Assembly: GCA_002730365.1 (NCBI GenBank)
Contig: PBZZ01000082.1
Location: forward strand, 1 to 7,029
DNA length: 7,029 bases
Reading direction: 5' to 3'
DNA from: Deltaproteobacteria bacterium
GTDB lineage: Bacteria; SAR324; NAC60-12
Shown here: positions 1 to 6,350 of the stretch, piece by piece
Numbering within the stretch: the stretch's first letter is position 1
Layout: each line of letters starts with the position of its first letter
The notes under the pieces: model-generated
Seen by the model: the letters and a program-made list of their open reading frames with translations, nothing else
What the model was told of the DNA's origin: nothing
Database searches by the model: none
Position numbers and translations under genes: made by a program

Positions 1-178
1 ATATTATTTGTTTCTGCATTTTTTCCTAAAGTCTTTGGAATCGCTGCCGATAATTTAACTAAGTTTATTGCTTTCAGCCGAAGCAAGTTCAACACCTTTC
101 GCTAGGGGTCAGCATCTTACCTGACTTGTCGGCTTGTCAATCACAGTTGATCGTGTTCCGATTTAAATGGAGTTTTTA
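1..178. other. Left-edge region without an assignable gene
   Basis: Two antiparallel frames stay open to the left edge. A plus frame runs from base 1 to a TAG at 103-105. A minus frame runs from a TTG at 92 off the edge for 30 codons, starting MNLLRLKAINLVKL. Neither shows a recognisable motif, so I do not call a gene. If the minus frame is real, this is a divergent promoter region for it and for the small gene at 179. A -35-like TTGTCA lies at 134-139, but no good -10 follows at the right distance. A weak inverted repeat GTCAG/CTGAC lies at 108-125 without a T run, so it is not a convincing terminator. Confidence 0.4.
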
Positions 179-409
179 ATGAGCGAAACCACCGAAGCCC
201 TGAGCTTGGAACAGTTCCAAACGCTGGTCGGCTTTGAAAACAGTGAGCGCTTTGAATTGCAGGTCTCTCAGGCAATTCTGGACTTAGCCAACTCACTGGA
301 AGCCAATTTCCTGGACAAGGAAACAAAGATCGACTACGCAACCCATGTCTTTGCGCACATGCTGGATGACTTGGCGGAGCTACTGGAGCGGGGTAACCTA
401 ATCAACTAG
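179..409 (+). CDS. Small acidic helical protein, unknown function
   Basis: A 76-residue protein that I do not recognise. I chose the ATG at 179 over the in-frame ATG at 167 because GGAG at 169-172 lies six bases upstream of it, a good ribosome binding site, while the upstream ATG would overlap that site. The protein is rich in Glu, Asp and Leu, has no Cys, no signal peptide and no membrane segment, and looks almost wholly helical (for example HMLDDLAELLERGNLIN at the C-terminus). It is therefore probably a soluble cytoplasmic protein that acts by binding a partner. Its stop is only three bases before the start of the membrane protein at 413, so the two are very likely co-transcribed, and the membrane protein is its likeliest functional partner. 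Being real is well supported by the RBS and the tight spacing; its role is not known. Confidence 0.7.
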   Translation: MSETTEALSLEQFQTLVGFENSERFELQVSQAILDLANSLEANFLDKETKIDYATHVFAHMLDDLAELLERGNLIN

Positions 410-412
410 TTC

Positions 413-1819
413 ATGCCTGCTGCTGAAGCACCCCCTTCCCAACGTTGGTTCGATCAATATTGCCGGAATCTGCGGCTACAGTTTGCTGGCCGCAGTTGTG
501 CCGGGGCAGCGTGTCTGTTGCTTGCCTTTCTGCTGCTTCAAAGTACCCCGCTACCCGTTCTAAATTTTCTTCTCGGCTCCTTTGCGATCCTTATCGTATG
601 CCTAGTTGGCAGTTGGTTACTACATCGACCAGGGGATTGTCTGCAAAAGCTTTATCGGCAAGATCCTGCCTTCGCAGAAGCGCTGCACAGCAGTTTACAA
701 TTCAGAGAAAATCCGTCAGCTTCACGCACTACCAATATTTTTATTGAACGCTTTGAGCAGCAGTTGCTTGAGCGCTTAGAAGGGGAGGAGACCCATCGAC
801 TGTTGCCACCCTGGCGTACGCTTGCAGGGGTTGCGGTGTCTCTGCAGGTTGTTGTTTGGATTGGCGGTTGGTGGCTGCCACAGTATTTGGTTAACCAAGG
901 CCCAACTACAGCGGAAGCATTACAAATTCCCCACTCCTACCGCATTCTTTATCCAGCGTACCTCAAACGTGATTCCGAGGTCTTTTCCACACTTCCCAAC
1001 GAACTACAAATTCCTGCTGGAAGCCGCTTGGAAATATTTCTGGAGCAAGGATTACAGGATGGAGACCAAAGTGCTTATCAACCAATTCAGGGCGAACCCC
1101 AGCCCTTGCGGTGGGTTCCTCAACAACAGCGCTGGCGTTCGGCTCTGACACCACTTAAGACTGGGACTCTCTTTCTCGAGTGGCGTCAACAGAGTGTTGC
1201 AGTGGAGGTGATTCCAGATCTGAGTCCCATGGTGATGGTCCTCTGGCCGCCGGACAAATACATCTTTGACATGTCCCAACTGCAAGTGGAGTTGGAAGCC
1301 AAGGATGACTACGGACTACGTCAGATTCTGTTGAAATATCGTAATGAAGCTACTGGAACCATCGAGCGCGAGATCATTCAGGCTTTTGAAGGAGACTTCA
1401 AGAGCTACGTGGAAAGCTATCCCTGGGAACTCTCGGCAACACCCTTACGAGCCGGAGATAATGTGACGGCTTGGATTGAGATCATTGACAGCGATACTTT
1501 CCGGGGGCCGAACATGACTCGATCGGAGGAATTTCGTTTTGAGGTTCGTAGTCAACGGGAGTTCCATGAGTACATCCTCAGTCTATTCCGTAAAGTGGAT
1601 CGGGAACTTCGGGGCTTGTTATCCGTTCTGGACCGCCAACTGATTGTGGAGACGACAGACCAAGAAAATCTGATTGAGGAAATGCTTCATTTTCTTCAGG
1701 AAGAGGCCAACTACGATCGGCTACTGTCTGATGGCTTGCGGGGATTTATTGGAGAGTTGCGCTTCCAGTTGCGGTTTTATCAACGCAAACGGGAAGAGGT
1801 GGCAATCCCGCCCAGCTGA
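413..1819 (+). CDS. Three-helix membrane protein, DUF4175-like
   Basis: A 468-residue membrane protein. Predicted membrane segments lie at about residues 28-46, 50-70 and 136-158. The stretch 71-135 between the second and third is charged and probably cytoplasmic. From 160 on it is probably extracytoplasmic: a beta-rich domain at about 175-265 (HSYRILYPAYL, IPAGSRLEIFL), a second at about 275-380 with a KDDYGLRQILLKYR motif and an AGDNVTAWIEIIDSD stretch, and a charged helical tail at 380-462. The two-domain pattern with DDYGL and the later GD...DSD...GP motif resembles DUF4175-type proteins, which from memory are often 700 or more residues long, so this would be a short form. No enzymatic motif is visible. 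The stop is 17 bases from that of the convergent unknown gene. No clear Shine-Dalgarno precedes the ATG at 413, which fits translational coupling with the gene just upstream. The coding call is firm; the family name is an inference. Confidence 0.85.
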   Translation: MPAAEAPPSQRWFDQYCRNLRLQFAGRSCAGAACLLLAFLLLQSTPLPVLNFLLGSFAILIVCLVGSWLLHRPGDCLQKLYRQDPAFAEALHSSLQFRENPSASRTTNIFIERFEQQLLERLEGEETHRLLPPWRTLAGVAVSLQVVVWIGGWWLPQYLVNQGPTTAEALQIPHSYRILYPAYLKRDSEVFSTLPNELQIPAGSRLEIFLEQGLQDGDQSAYQPIQGEPQPLRWVPQQQRWRSALTPLKTGTLFLEWRQQSVAVEVIPDLSPMVMVLWPPDKYIFDMSQLQVELEAKDDYGLRQILLKYRNEATGTIEREIIQAFEGDFKSYVESYPWELSATPLRAGDNVTAWIEIIDSDTFRGPNMTRSEEFRFEVRSQREFHEYILSLFRKVDRELRGLLSVLDRQLIVETTDQENLIEEMLHFLQEEANYDRLLSDGLRGFIGELRFQLRFYQRKREEVAIPPS

Positions 1820-1826
1820 TATCAGC
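1815..1826. repeat. 12-base perfect palindrome at convergent gene ends
   Basis: GCTGATATCAGC covers the stop codon of the DUF4175-like gene and part of the 17-base gap to the stop of the opposing gene. It has no loop and no adjacent T run, so it is a poor intrinsic terminator. It is the only symmetric element I see between these convergent genes. Confidence 0.3.
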
Positions 1827-1836
1827 AGAATTTTCG

Positions 1837-2640
1837 TTAGAACTGTCGGCAGAATGCCTTGTGTTCAGGCAGTCGATTCGCACAGACCTGGCTTACGCAG
1901 AATTGAGCACGTTCGCTGGTACGGGTTTGGGGAAAAGCACTATCGGTACGCTGTAGCTGAAGTACACACCGGAGCAAGGAATCTTCATCCTTGGGCACAT
2001 TGCCTGATGGATCCTCACAGGCGCTGCGACTGTAGCTCATGTTGCGTCCGGTGGGCGTGGAGCGGGCATAAAGTTCTAATTCCCGAAGCATTTGCTGCAG
2101 ATGAGACTGATAGGTCATCGAAGCCCGACCCGTTCCACACAAAATATCCTGCGCAGCAGTTGACCTACTCTCATCTTCTTGCAGCAGGGGAATCGCGACC
2201 AGCATTCCTGAGAGAATTATCAACAACACTCCAATCACTGCAATCCAAGCCATAGGCCATTTCATGGGAGGAGGAGGTCCTCCTTCCTCAAAGGAAACCT
2301 CGAAAAGCTGTACCTGCCCTTCGATTGACTCCTTGTTGAGACCTGGTGTTGGAGCAAAGCGCAGTTCCATTCCTACCAACCTGATTTCAGCAATTTTTGG
2401 GCGTTTAAGAGTCTTTGCTTTGGGCGAAAGCTTGGCTACATCCTTGGCGTAGCGCTCGATAATCTTGCGGAGTTCCAGGGAGTCCTCCCAATTGTTGCGT
2501 CCTATCCCTGGGGCGAGCACTTTCTCCAAATCATCCCGGACAAACATCCGTGCTTTGCGCTCACCATCAGGAGCATTATCGCAGACCCCGATGGGGCGCC
2601 ACTGCGAAAAACGCATGGTGGAGAGGTGATTGACATTCAC
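1837..2640 (-). CDS. Single-pass membrane protein with Cys-rich outer domain, unknown
   Basis: A 267-residue protein (GTG start) that I do not recognise. Residues 1-125 form a charged, soluble N-terminal part. A proline run (PPPP, 122-125) leads into one strong membrane helix at about 129-153. Lys just before the helix and Glu/Asp/Glu after it predict N-in, C-out topology. The outer part (154-267) has cysteines at 168, 208, 225, 248, 253 and 264, an even number that would suit three disulfide bonds in the periplasm. I chose the GTG at 2640 because it overlaps the stop of the upstream coaBC-like gene by four bases (GTGA), a usual sign of translational coupling. An in-frame TTG at 2646 and an ATG at 2616 are alternatives, and neither has a better ribosome binding site. 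The long plus-strand frame over the same bases looks like a shadow. It is a membrane partner candidate for the CoaBC-like protein, by position only. Confidence 0.75.
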   Translation of the reverse strand: MNVNHLSTMRFSQWRPIGVCDNAPDGERKARMFVRDDLEKVLAPGIGRNNWEDSLELRKIIERYAKDVAKLSPKAKTLKRPKIAEIRLVGMELRFAPTPGLNKESIEGQVQLFEVSFEEGGPPPPMKWPMAWIAVIGVLLIILSGMLVAIPLLQEDESRSTAAQDILCGTGRASMTYQSHLQQMLRELELYARSTPTGRNMSYSRSACEDPSGNVPKDEDSLLRCVLQLQRTDSAFPQTRTSERAQFCVSQVCANRLPEHKAFCRQF

Positions 2641-3881
2641 AGCCAACTCGCCACACGGTCGAGTACTGCCTTGGCGATAGCTGGCTTACTGATCACCTGC
2701 TCTTCCGGCTTATTTTCCTCCACCAACCACGCTATCTGCTCGCCATATTCGACAAACTTTTCCCCACGATTGGCCACAACCAATTGATATTCTTTTGAAC
2801 GCTGTCGAGCGATCGTCATCAATTCTTCATGGGTACGATTTTCTTCGTATTTGAAGGTCACCATTTTGAGCTTAGGGTGAACAGATCGCACTTCACGAAT
2901 CACCTTGGGGGTTTGTTCAAAGGAGAGAGTGAGTTGCTGGCCGCTGGGCAACTTACCAGGATACACCTGAGCAGGCTGATAATCTGCAACAGCTGCGCTG
3001 AAAATGGCGGTACCGACCGCCCCATCATCCAACCCTGAGAGCACTTTTTCACGGTAGCTGCTGAAGTCCACCACACGCTGATGAGGCAAATAACTTGGTG
3101 CTGGTAGGCTCCCTTGTCCGAGAATCAATTGAATTGCAGCTCCTTCAATCCATGCCTGCTTGGCAATTTCGATGGCTAATGCACCGGTGAAACGATTAGT
3201 GAACAGGCGGATGTGATCTACCCACACCGGAGTTGGTCCTCCAGTAATCATCAACTGGTGGCCTTTGAGAGTCCCTGCACTGAGCGAGCGCATCAAGTGT
3301 CCCACCAAAAACTCGTTGTCCGGCAAATTGTTCTTTCCATTTTCCTGACGAGGTGGGACTACTGTCACTCCGTAATCATGTAACCGCTGCAAGGATGCCT
3401 GCAAAATTTGGTTATGCATAGAACCATGCATGGTGGGAACAACAAGGATTGGAGTCTTTGCACGCTCAGTGCGACCTAGAGCAGAGGCAAGCAACGCTGT
3501 GGGCAGGTCGTCTGCGATGCCCCAGGCAAACTTATTCAGCAAGTTGTAGGTGGCAGGAGCAACGAGATAAGCGGAAAAGGGAGAGTTGTCACTCAAATGC
3601 TCTGCGTTTGGACTCGATTCTGTCAACACGGGGTTGAGGGATGTCCATTCAAGAGCTTCCCGAGCGACGTAGCGCAAGGCGTCTACTGTTGCAAAGATTT
3701 GTACTTCTGCACCTTCACGACGTAGATCACGGACTAAATCTGGGCTGCGGTAGGCTGCAATACTTCCAGAAAGAATCAGGGCAATACGCTTCTTTGAAAG
3801 TCGACTGCCACGTCGAGGTACCTCACGATCCTGAAGATCATTACTTGGTGGGGGCATAAAGTCCCAGAGTGGTTCGTTCAT
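2637..3881 (-). CDS. coaBC: CoaBC-like flavoprotein lacking decarboxylase cysteine
   Basis: A 414-residue protein with the two-domain layout of CoaBC (Dfp), which joins cysteine to 4'-phosphopantothenate using CTP (CoaB) and decarboxylates the product with FMN (CoaC) in coenzyme A synthesis. The CoaC half (about 30-200) shows SGSIAAYRSPDLVRDL, His95 in AEHLSD at the place of the catalytic His, and the flavin motif VAPATYNLLNKFAWGIADDL (107-126). The CoaB half (about 205-414) shows MITGGPTPV, FTNRFTG at the SNxSSG site, AAVADYQPA and Lys310 at the place of the catalytic Lys. Two things are odd. The protein has no Cys anywhere, so the clamp cysteine of CoaC is absent, and the PxMN motif reads PTMHGSM with His152 for Asn. 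It also has an N-terminal extension of about 28 residues and no clear RBS at 3881, so the exact start is uncertain. It may be a divergent paralogue rather than the working CoaBC. Confidence 0.85.
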   Translation of the reverse strand: MNEPLWDFMPPPSNDLQDREVPRRGSRLSKKRIALILSGSIAAYRSPDLVRDLRREGAEVQIFATVDALRYVAREALEWTSLNPVLTESSPNAEHLSDNSPFSAYLVAPATYNLLNKFAWGIADDLPTALLASALGRTERAKTPILVVPTMHGSMHNQILQASLQRLHDYGVTVVPPRQENGKNNLPDNEFLVGHLMRSLSAGTLKGHQLMITGGPTPVWVDHIRLFTNRFTGALAIEIAKQAWIEGAAIQLILGQGSLPAPSYLPHQRVVDFSSYREKVLSGLDDGAVGTAIFSAAVADYQPAQVYPGKLPSGQQLTLSFEQTPKVIREVRSVHPKLKMVTFKYEENRTHEELMTIARQRSKEYQLVVANRGEKFVEYGEQIAWLVEENKPEEQVISKPAIAKAVLDRVASWL

Positions 3882-4089
3882 CGAATCAACAGTGAGGCAT
3901 CAGCACAAAGAGGATCTACAAAAAAATAACCTGCAATTTATGCAAGATTGTGGCGAAAACTGTTTTCACTGGTTTGAGTCCAAAGAAAATATTCTATTGA
4001 ATCATATGCTTGCAATTTTAAATCATTGCCTTAGGTTGTAGATTCAAAAAATAGAAACTTCCTCTTCAAACTCTCGAGGGATACTACCC
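3882..4089. promoter_or_regulatory. Divergent intergenic region, coaBC-like and IHF-like genes
   Basis: This 208-base AT-rich stretch separates two genes read away from each other and must hold promoters for both. I could not place convincing -35/-10 pairs on either strand. The best plus-strand guess is TTGAAT at 3997-4002 with TAAATC at 4019-4024, a poor match. GAGGG at 4076-4080, nine bases before the ATG at 4090, is a good ribosome binding site for the IHF-like gene. GCAAT/ATTGC (4012-4029) is a short inverted repeat upstream of it. Confidence 0.55.
3955..3967. repeat. 13-base palindrome GAAAAC-T-GTTTTC, candidate operator
   Basis: Two perfect six-base arms around one central T lie 74 bases upstream of the coaBC-like start and 122 bases upstream of the IHF-like start. 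A symmetric site in a divergent promoter region is a usual place for a dimeric repressor or activator to bind. No known regulator consensus is matched, so it is only a candidate. Confidence 0.3.
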
Positions 4090-4437
4090 ATGAACAAGTC
4101 ACAGATGATCAATACACTCACTGAGAAAACCGATTGTCCAATAAAGACGGCTGACAAGGTCGTACGCATCTTTTTTGACAGCATCAAAGAGGCTTTATCC
4201 GAGGGTGATAAGGTTGAAATTCGAGGATTTGGTTCATTCACGGTCAAGCACTACGAAGCTTACCTGGGCCGCAATCCACGGACGGGAGAATCGGTCCGTG
4301 TTCCCCCTAAGAAGCTTCCAGTCTTTCGGACGGGCAAGGATTTGCGCCATCGAGTGGATCGAAGCCGTGAGCAGGGAGTAAAACTAGTAGAGAGTCGACG
4401 CAAGCCTCGGAGCGATCAATCTATTTCAAAAAATTGA
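4090..4437 (+). CDS. IHF-beta/HU-family DNA-bending protein with basic tail
   Basis: A 115-residue member of the HU/IHF family, which binds the minor groove as a dimer and bends DNA. It shows the whole fold in order: N-terminal helices (MNKSQMINTLTEK...), the hallmark VEIRGFGSFTVKHYEAYL (42-59), the arm motif GRNPRTGE (60-67) with the intercalating Pro63, and LPVFRTGKDLRHRV (76-89) as the last strand and helix. IEIRGFGSF-like wording and the final helix favour IHF-beta over IHF-alpha. The family is usually 90-105 residues, so the tail after about 90 (charged, with R91, R93, K98, R103, R104, K105, R107 and K114) is an extension that probably gives extra non-specific DNA contact. GAGGG at 4076-4080 is a good ribosome binding site. 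It stands alone between the two flanking minus-strand genes. The family is certain; whether it works as HU or as an IHF subunit is not. Confidence 0.93.
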   Translation: MNKSQMINTLTEKTDCPIKTADKVVRIFFDSIKEALSEGDKVEIRGFGSFTVKHYEAYLGRNPRTGESVRVPPKKLPVFRTGKDLRHRVDRSREQGVKLVESRRKPRSDQSISKN

Positions 4438-4440
4438 AAT
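4423..4440. terminator. AT-rich hairpin across the IHF-like stop codon
   Basis: ATTTCAA-AAAA-TTGAAAT forms a seven-base-pair stem with a four-base loop that includes the stop of the IHF-like gene and lies in the short convergent gap before the fliM stop at 4460. It is weak and has no proper T run after it on either strand. It may act as a bidirectional end signal for the two converging genes, but pausing or no function are equally possible. Confidence 0.35.
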
Positions 4441-4457
4441 TCCCTTCATAGATCAAG

Positions 4458-5480
4458 CTAATTCACAGGATCTTCTTCTGAGGGTAAATCAAACAGATCC
4501 TGATAACCAGGTTTGGGCTCAACGAACTCTTGAATCCGGATCGCCCGGCGTCCGCGATACGCCCCCTGGAATCCTCGAAACTTCAAGACGTTCTGCACGT
4601 AGCCCTCAAGAGCATCGTTCTTGGACTGTTCCAGCTGCACATGATCACCAACGCGTAGCTTCAAGAAGCGTCGTAGGGAAACCTGAGCATTCCCCAGAGG
4701 CACCCGAACTTCCACTTTAGACCCTCGCAAGTGGGACTCCAGTCGAGCGCGATTGACTGGACTTGGTTCAGTATCAGCATTGACCGCACCACCATCCAAC
4801 CGATTCCGAATTGGGTCAAGCATGTTGTAGGGCAGGCAAATGGTCATCGTCATCGGTAAGCGATGCAACTCCACGTCAAAAGTAGTGTAAACAACGATCT
4901 CTTCATCACTTGCAGCTTGGGCCAATCGAGCATTGGTTTCGGTGCGGTCAAAACGTATCTTCAGGGGAACGATAGTTTGCCAGGCGTTGCGCAGGTCAAT
5001 CAGGGCACTATGAACAATCTTGGCCACAACCTGAGATTCAATACGGGTAAATTCCCGTTCTACATCGCGTACCTGCAGGCGTCCGTCTCCCCCGAACATC
5101 AGGTCAATGAAACAATGGATCAGGCGCTGCTCCATCCCAAGTAAAGCGGTTCCACGTAATGGCGGTAAGTGAAAAAGACTCAATGACGTGGGGTAGCTAA
5201 TACCTTCGATATAGTCTTTGTAGTTCACTAATTCCGCGGTGCGTCGCACGATCCGAAAGCTTCGTCGCAGGTGATTGGAGAGGGTTTGCTGTAAAGAACG
5301 GGCAAAGCGATCATGAACGTTATCCAAGCCAGGGAGATGCCCACGGATGATGCGGTTTTTACGAGCCAGGTCGAAAGGGACGATGTCGTCGGCAACTCGC
5401 ATTTCTTTATTGCTGCCAACGGGGACTCCCTTGAGCAATGCTTGAATATCTTCGTTACTGAGTCTGAGTTTTTTTTCCAT
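4458..5480 (-). CDS. fliM: Flagellar motor switch protein FliM
   Basis: A 340-residue FliM, the C-ring protein that receives phosphorylated CheY and switches flagellar rotation. The N-terminal segment LSNEDIQALL (7-16) matches the CheY-binding motif usually written LSQ(E/D)EIDALL. A short linker is followed by the middle (CheC-like) domain, with VPFDLARKNR (34-43), FARSLQQTLSNHLRR and the GGxG loop FGGDG at 129-133. The SpoA/FliN-like C-terminal domain lies at about 250-318 (VEVRVPLGNAQVSLRRFLKLRVGD). Length and order are normal. I chose the ATG at 5480 because FliM begins at this motif; an in-frame extension to 5618 would overlap the NUDIX gene and adds nothing FliM-like. No Shine-Dalgarno is visible before 5480. 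fliM usually sits with fliL and fliN, but here it is flanked by unrelated genes, so it appears to be a lone flagellar gene within this window. The leader and promoter must lie inside the NUDIX reading frame. Confidence 0.95.
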   Translation of the reverse strand: MEKKLRLSNEDIQALLKGVPVGSNKEMRVADDIVPFDLARKNRIIRGHLPGLDNVHDRFARSLQQTLSNHLRRSFRIVRRTAELVNYKDYIEGISYPTSLSLFHLPPLRGTALLGMEQRLIHCFIDLMFGGDGRLQVRDVEREFTRIESQVVAKIVHSALIDLRNAWQTIVPLKIRFDRTETNARLAQAASDEEIVVYTTFDVELHRLPMTMTICLPYNMLDPIRNRLDGGAVNADTEPSPVNRARLESHLRGSKVEVRVPLGNAQVSLRRFLKLRVGDHVQLEQSKNDALEGYVQNVLKFRGFQGAYRGRRAIRIQEFVEPKPGYQDLFDLPSEEDPVN

Positions 5481-5491
5481 TTGGTGTGATG

Positions 5492-5956
5492 ATGCGTTTA
5501 GGAGTATTGGTTTATATTGAAAAAGATGAGCAGATTTTGATGATTCATCGCCAGAAACGAGATGAACATCAAGGTTTTTGGTTGGCTCCTGGTGGGAAAA
5601 TAGAAGCCAATGAGTCACCGCATGAGGCTGCCCGGCGGGAAGTGATTGAAGAAACCGGGCTCGAACTAACCAATCTGCACCTTCAAGGGTTGCTGAGTTT
5701 TCCGGATCTTGGAGATTCTCCCTTTGGTGATGAATGGCACGTTTTTGTCTTTTATTCGAACAGTTTTCAGGGTGCCTTGCGAGAAGATTGTCCTGAAGGC
5801 ACCCTTGCCTGGATTTCTAAGAAAGAGTTGACTTCCCTGCCAATGTGGGAGGGAGACCGACTGTTCACCCCGATGGTGTTTGGTAAGCAGCCCTTTGGTG
5901 GAAGATTGCTCTACCGGAGTAATGTTCTTCATGAATCACAATTTTGGAATCTTTGA
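5492..5956 (+). CDS. NUDIX hydrolase, MTH1/MutT-like
   Basis: A 154-residue NUDIX hydrolase. The box GX5EX7REUXEEXGU is complete at residues 35-57: Gly35, Glu41, R49-E50, E53-E54, G56. The catalytic glutamates E50, E53 and E54 bind the divalent metal. The N-terminal stretch (MRLGVLVYIEKDEQILMIHR), a GFWLAPGGK segment and a C-terminal MWEGDRLFTPMVF resemble MTH1 and bacterial 8-oxo-dGTP diphosphatases, so cleaning oxidised nucleotides is a reasonable inference, but substrate is not readable from the box. There are three possible starts, GTG 5486 and ATG 5489 and 5492; homologues in memory start near MKLATLVYI, which favours 5492. No ribosome binding site is seen at any of them. The start codon is 11 bases from that of fliM on the other strand. 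The lipoprotein gene follows after 16 bases, probably in the same transcript. Confidence 0.93.
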   Translation: MRLGVLVYIEKDEQILMIHRQKRDEHQGFWLAPGGKIEANESPHEAARREVIEETGLELTNLHLQGLLSFPDLGDSPFGDEWHVFVFYSNSFQGALREDCPEGTLAWISKKELTSLPMWEGDRLFTPMVFGKQPFGGRLLYRSNVLHESQFWNL

Positions 5957-5972
5957 AGCGAGTCTCAGTACT

Positions 5973-6350
5973 ATGAAATGGGTAGCCTTGACTCTAGTTG
6001 GACTAATAGCTCTTGGGGGGTGTCATGTGCGCCTGCAATACCCCTTAGAAAGCCCTTCTCCAATGCAGCACCGACTCGAAAGAAATTTCTGGTTCTGGGG
6101 ACTTGTTGGCGATTGGCAAATTGAGGCGGATCATTATTGCGCCCAAGGCAGACTTTACGAATCTCACTTCTTTACTTCTCTCGGTCAAGGCGTACTCACA
6201 TTCACCACTCTAGGAATTTATAGTCCACGAACTGTGATTCTGACTTGTTCGGGTGAACAAGAACCCTTGCCTGAAGTGAGTAGACCAACCGATCCATTAC
6301 CTGAGTTTCTGTCTCCTGATCCAAGCACCCGGCCTTTCGAGCAGCACTGA
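5973..6350 (+). CDS. Bor-like (Lambda_Bor family) lipoprotein
   Basis: A 125-residue lipoprotein. The signal peptide is MKWVALTLVGLIALGGC, with lipobox LGGC at 14-17 and acylated Cys17, so export by Sec and processing by signal peptidase II are predicted. The body matches the Bor pattern: RNFWFWGLVG (37-46), EADHYC with Cys56, and LTFTTLGIYSPRTVILTC (75-92) with Cys92. In phage lambda, Bor is an outer-membrane lipoprotein linked with serum resistance; in free-living bacteria such homologues have unclear roles. The two non-acylated cysteines, 56 and 92, could form a disulfide. After the domain there is a proline- and acid-rich tail of about 33 residues not present in lambda Bor. I chose 5973 because a Met there gives a clean signal peptide; a longer frame from 5880 would overlap the NUDIX gene. 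No strong ribosome binding site is visible. Confidence 0.88.
   Translation: MKWVALTLVGLIALGGCHVRLQYPLESPSPMQHRLERNFWFWGLVGDWQIEADHYCAQGRLYESHFFTSLGQGVLTFTTLGIYSPRTVILTCSGEQEPLPEVSRPTDPLPEFLSPDPSTRPFEQH

Noticed and set aside
1..105. Partial genes running off the left edge on either strand
   Set aside because: Both antiparallel frames are open for 30 to 34 codons, which is common by chance in such short AT-rich DNA, and no motif favours either.
167..178. ATG at 167 as start of the small gene
   Set aside because: The ATG at 179 has GGAG six bases upstream, and the earlier ATG would itself overlap that ribosome binding site.
1674..2255. 193-codon plus-strand frame across the convergent junction
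   Set aside because: It overlaps the end of the DUF4175-like gene and lies antisense to the membrane protein gene. Its translation is rich in Cys, His, Arg and Trp with no domain pattern, as expected of a shadow.
5481..5618. N-terminal extension of fliM to an ATG at 5618
   Set aside because: The FliM family begins at the LSxEDIxALL segment right after 5480. The extension has no FliM-like sequence and is antisense to the NUDIX gene.
5880..5972. Upstream start for the lipoprotein gene
   Set aside because: It would overlap the NUDIX gene and put 31 residues before a perfectly formed lipoprotein signal peptide that starts at 5973.
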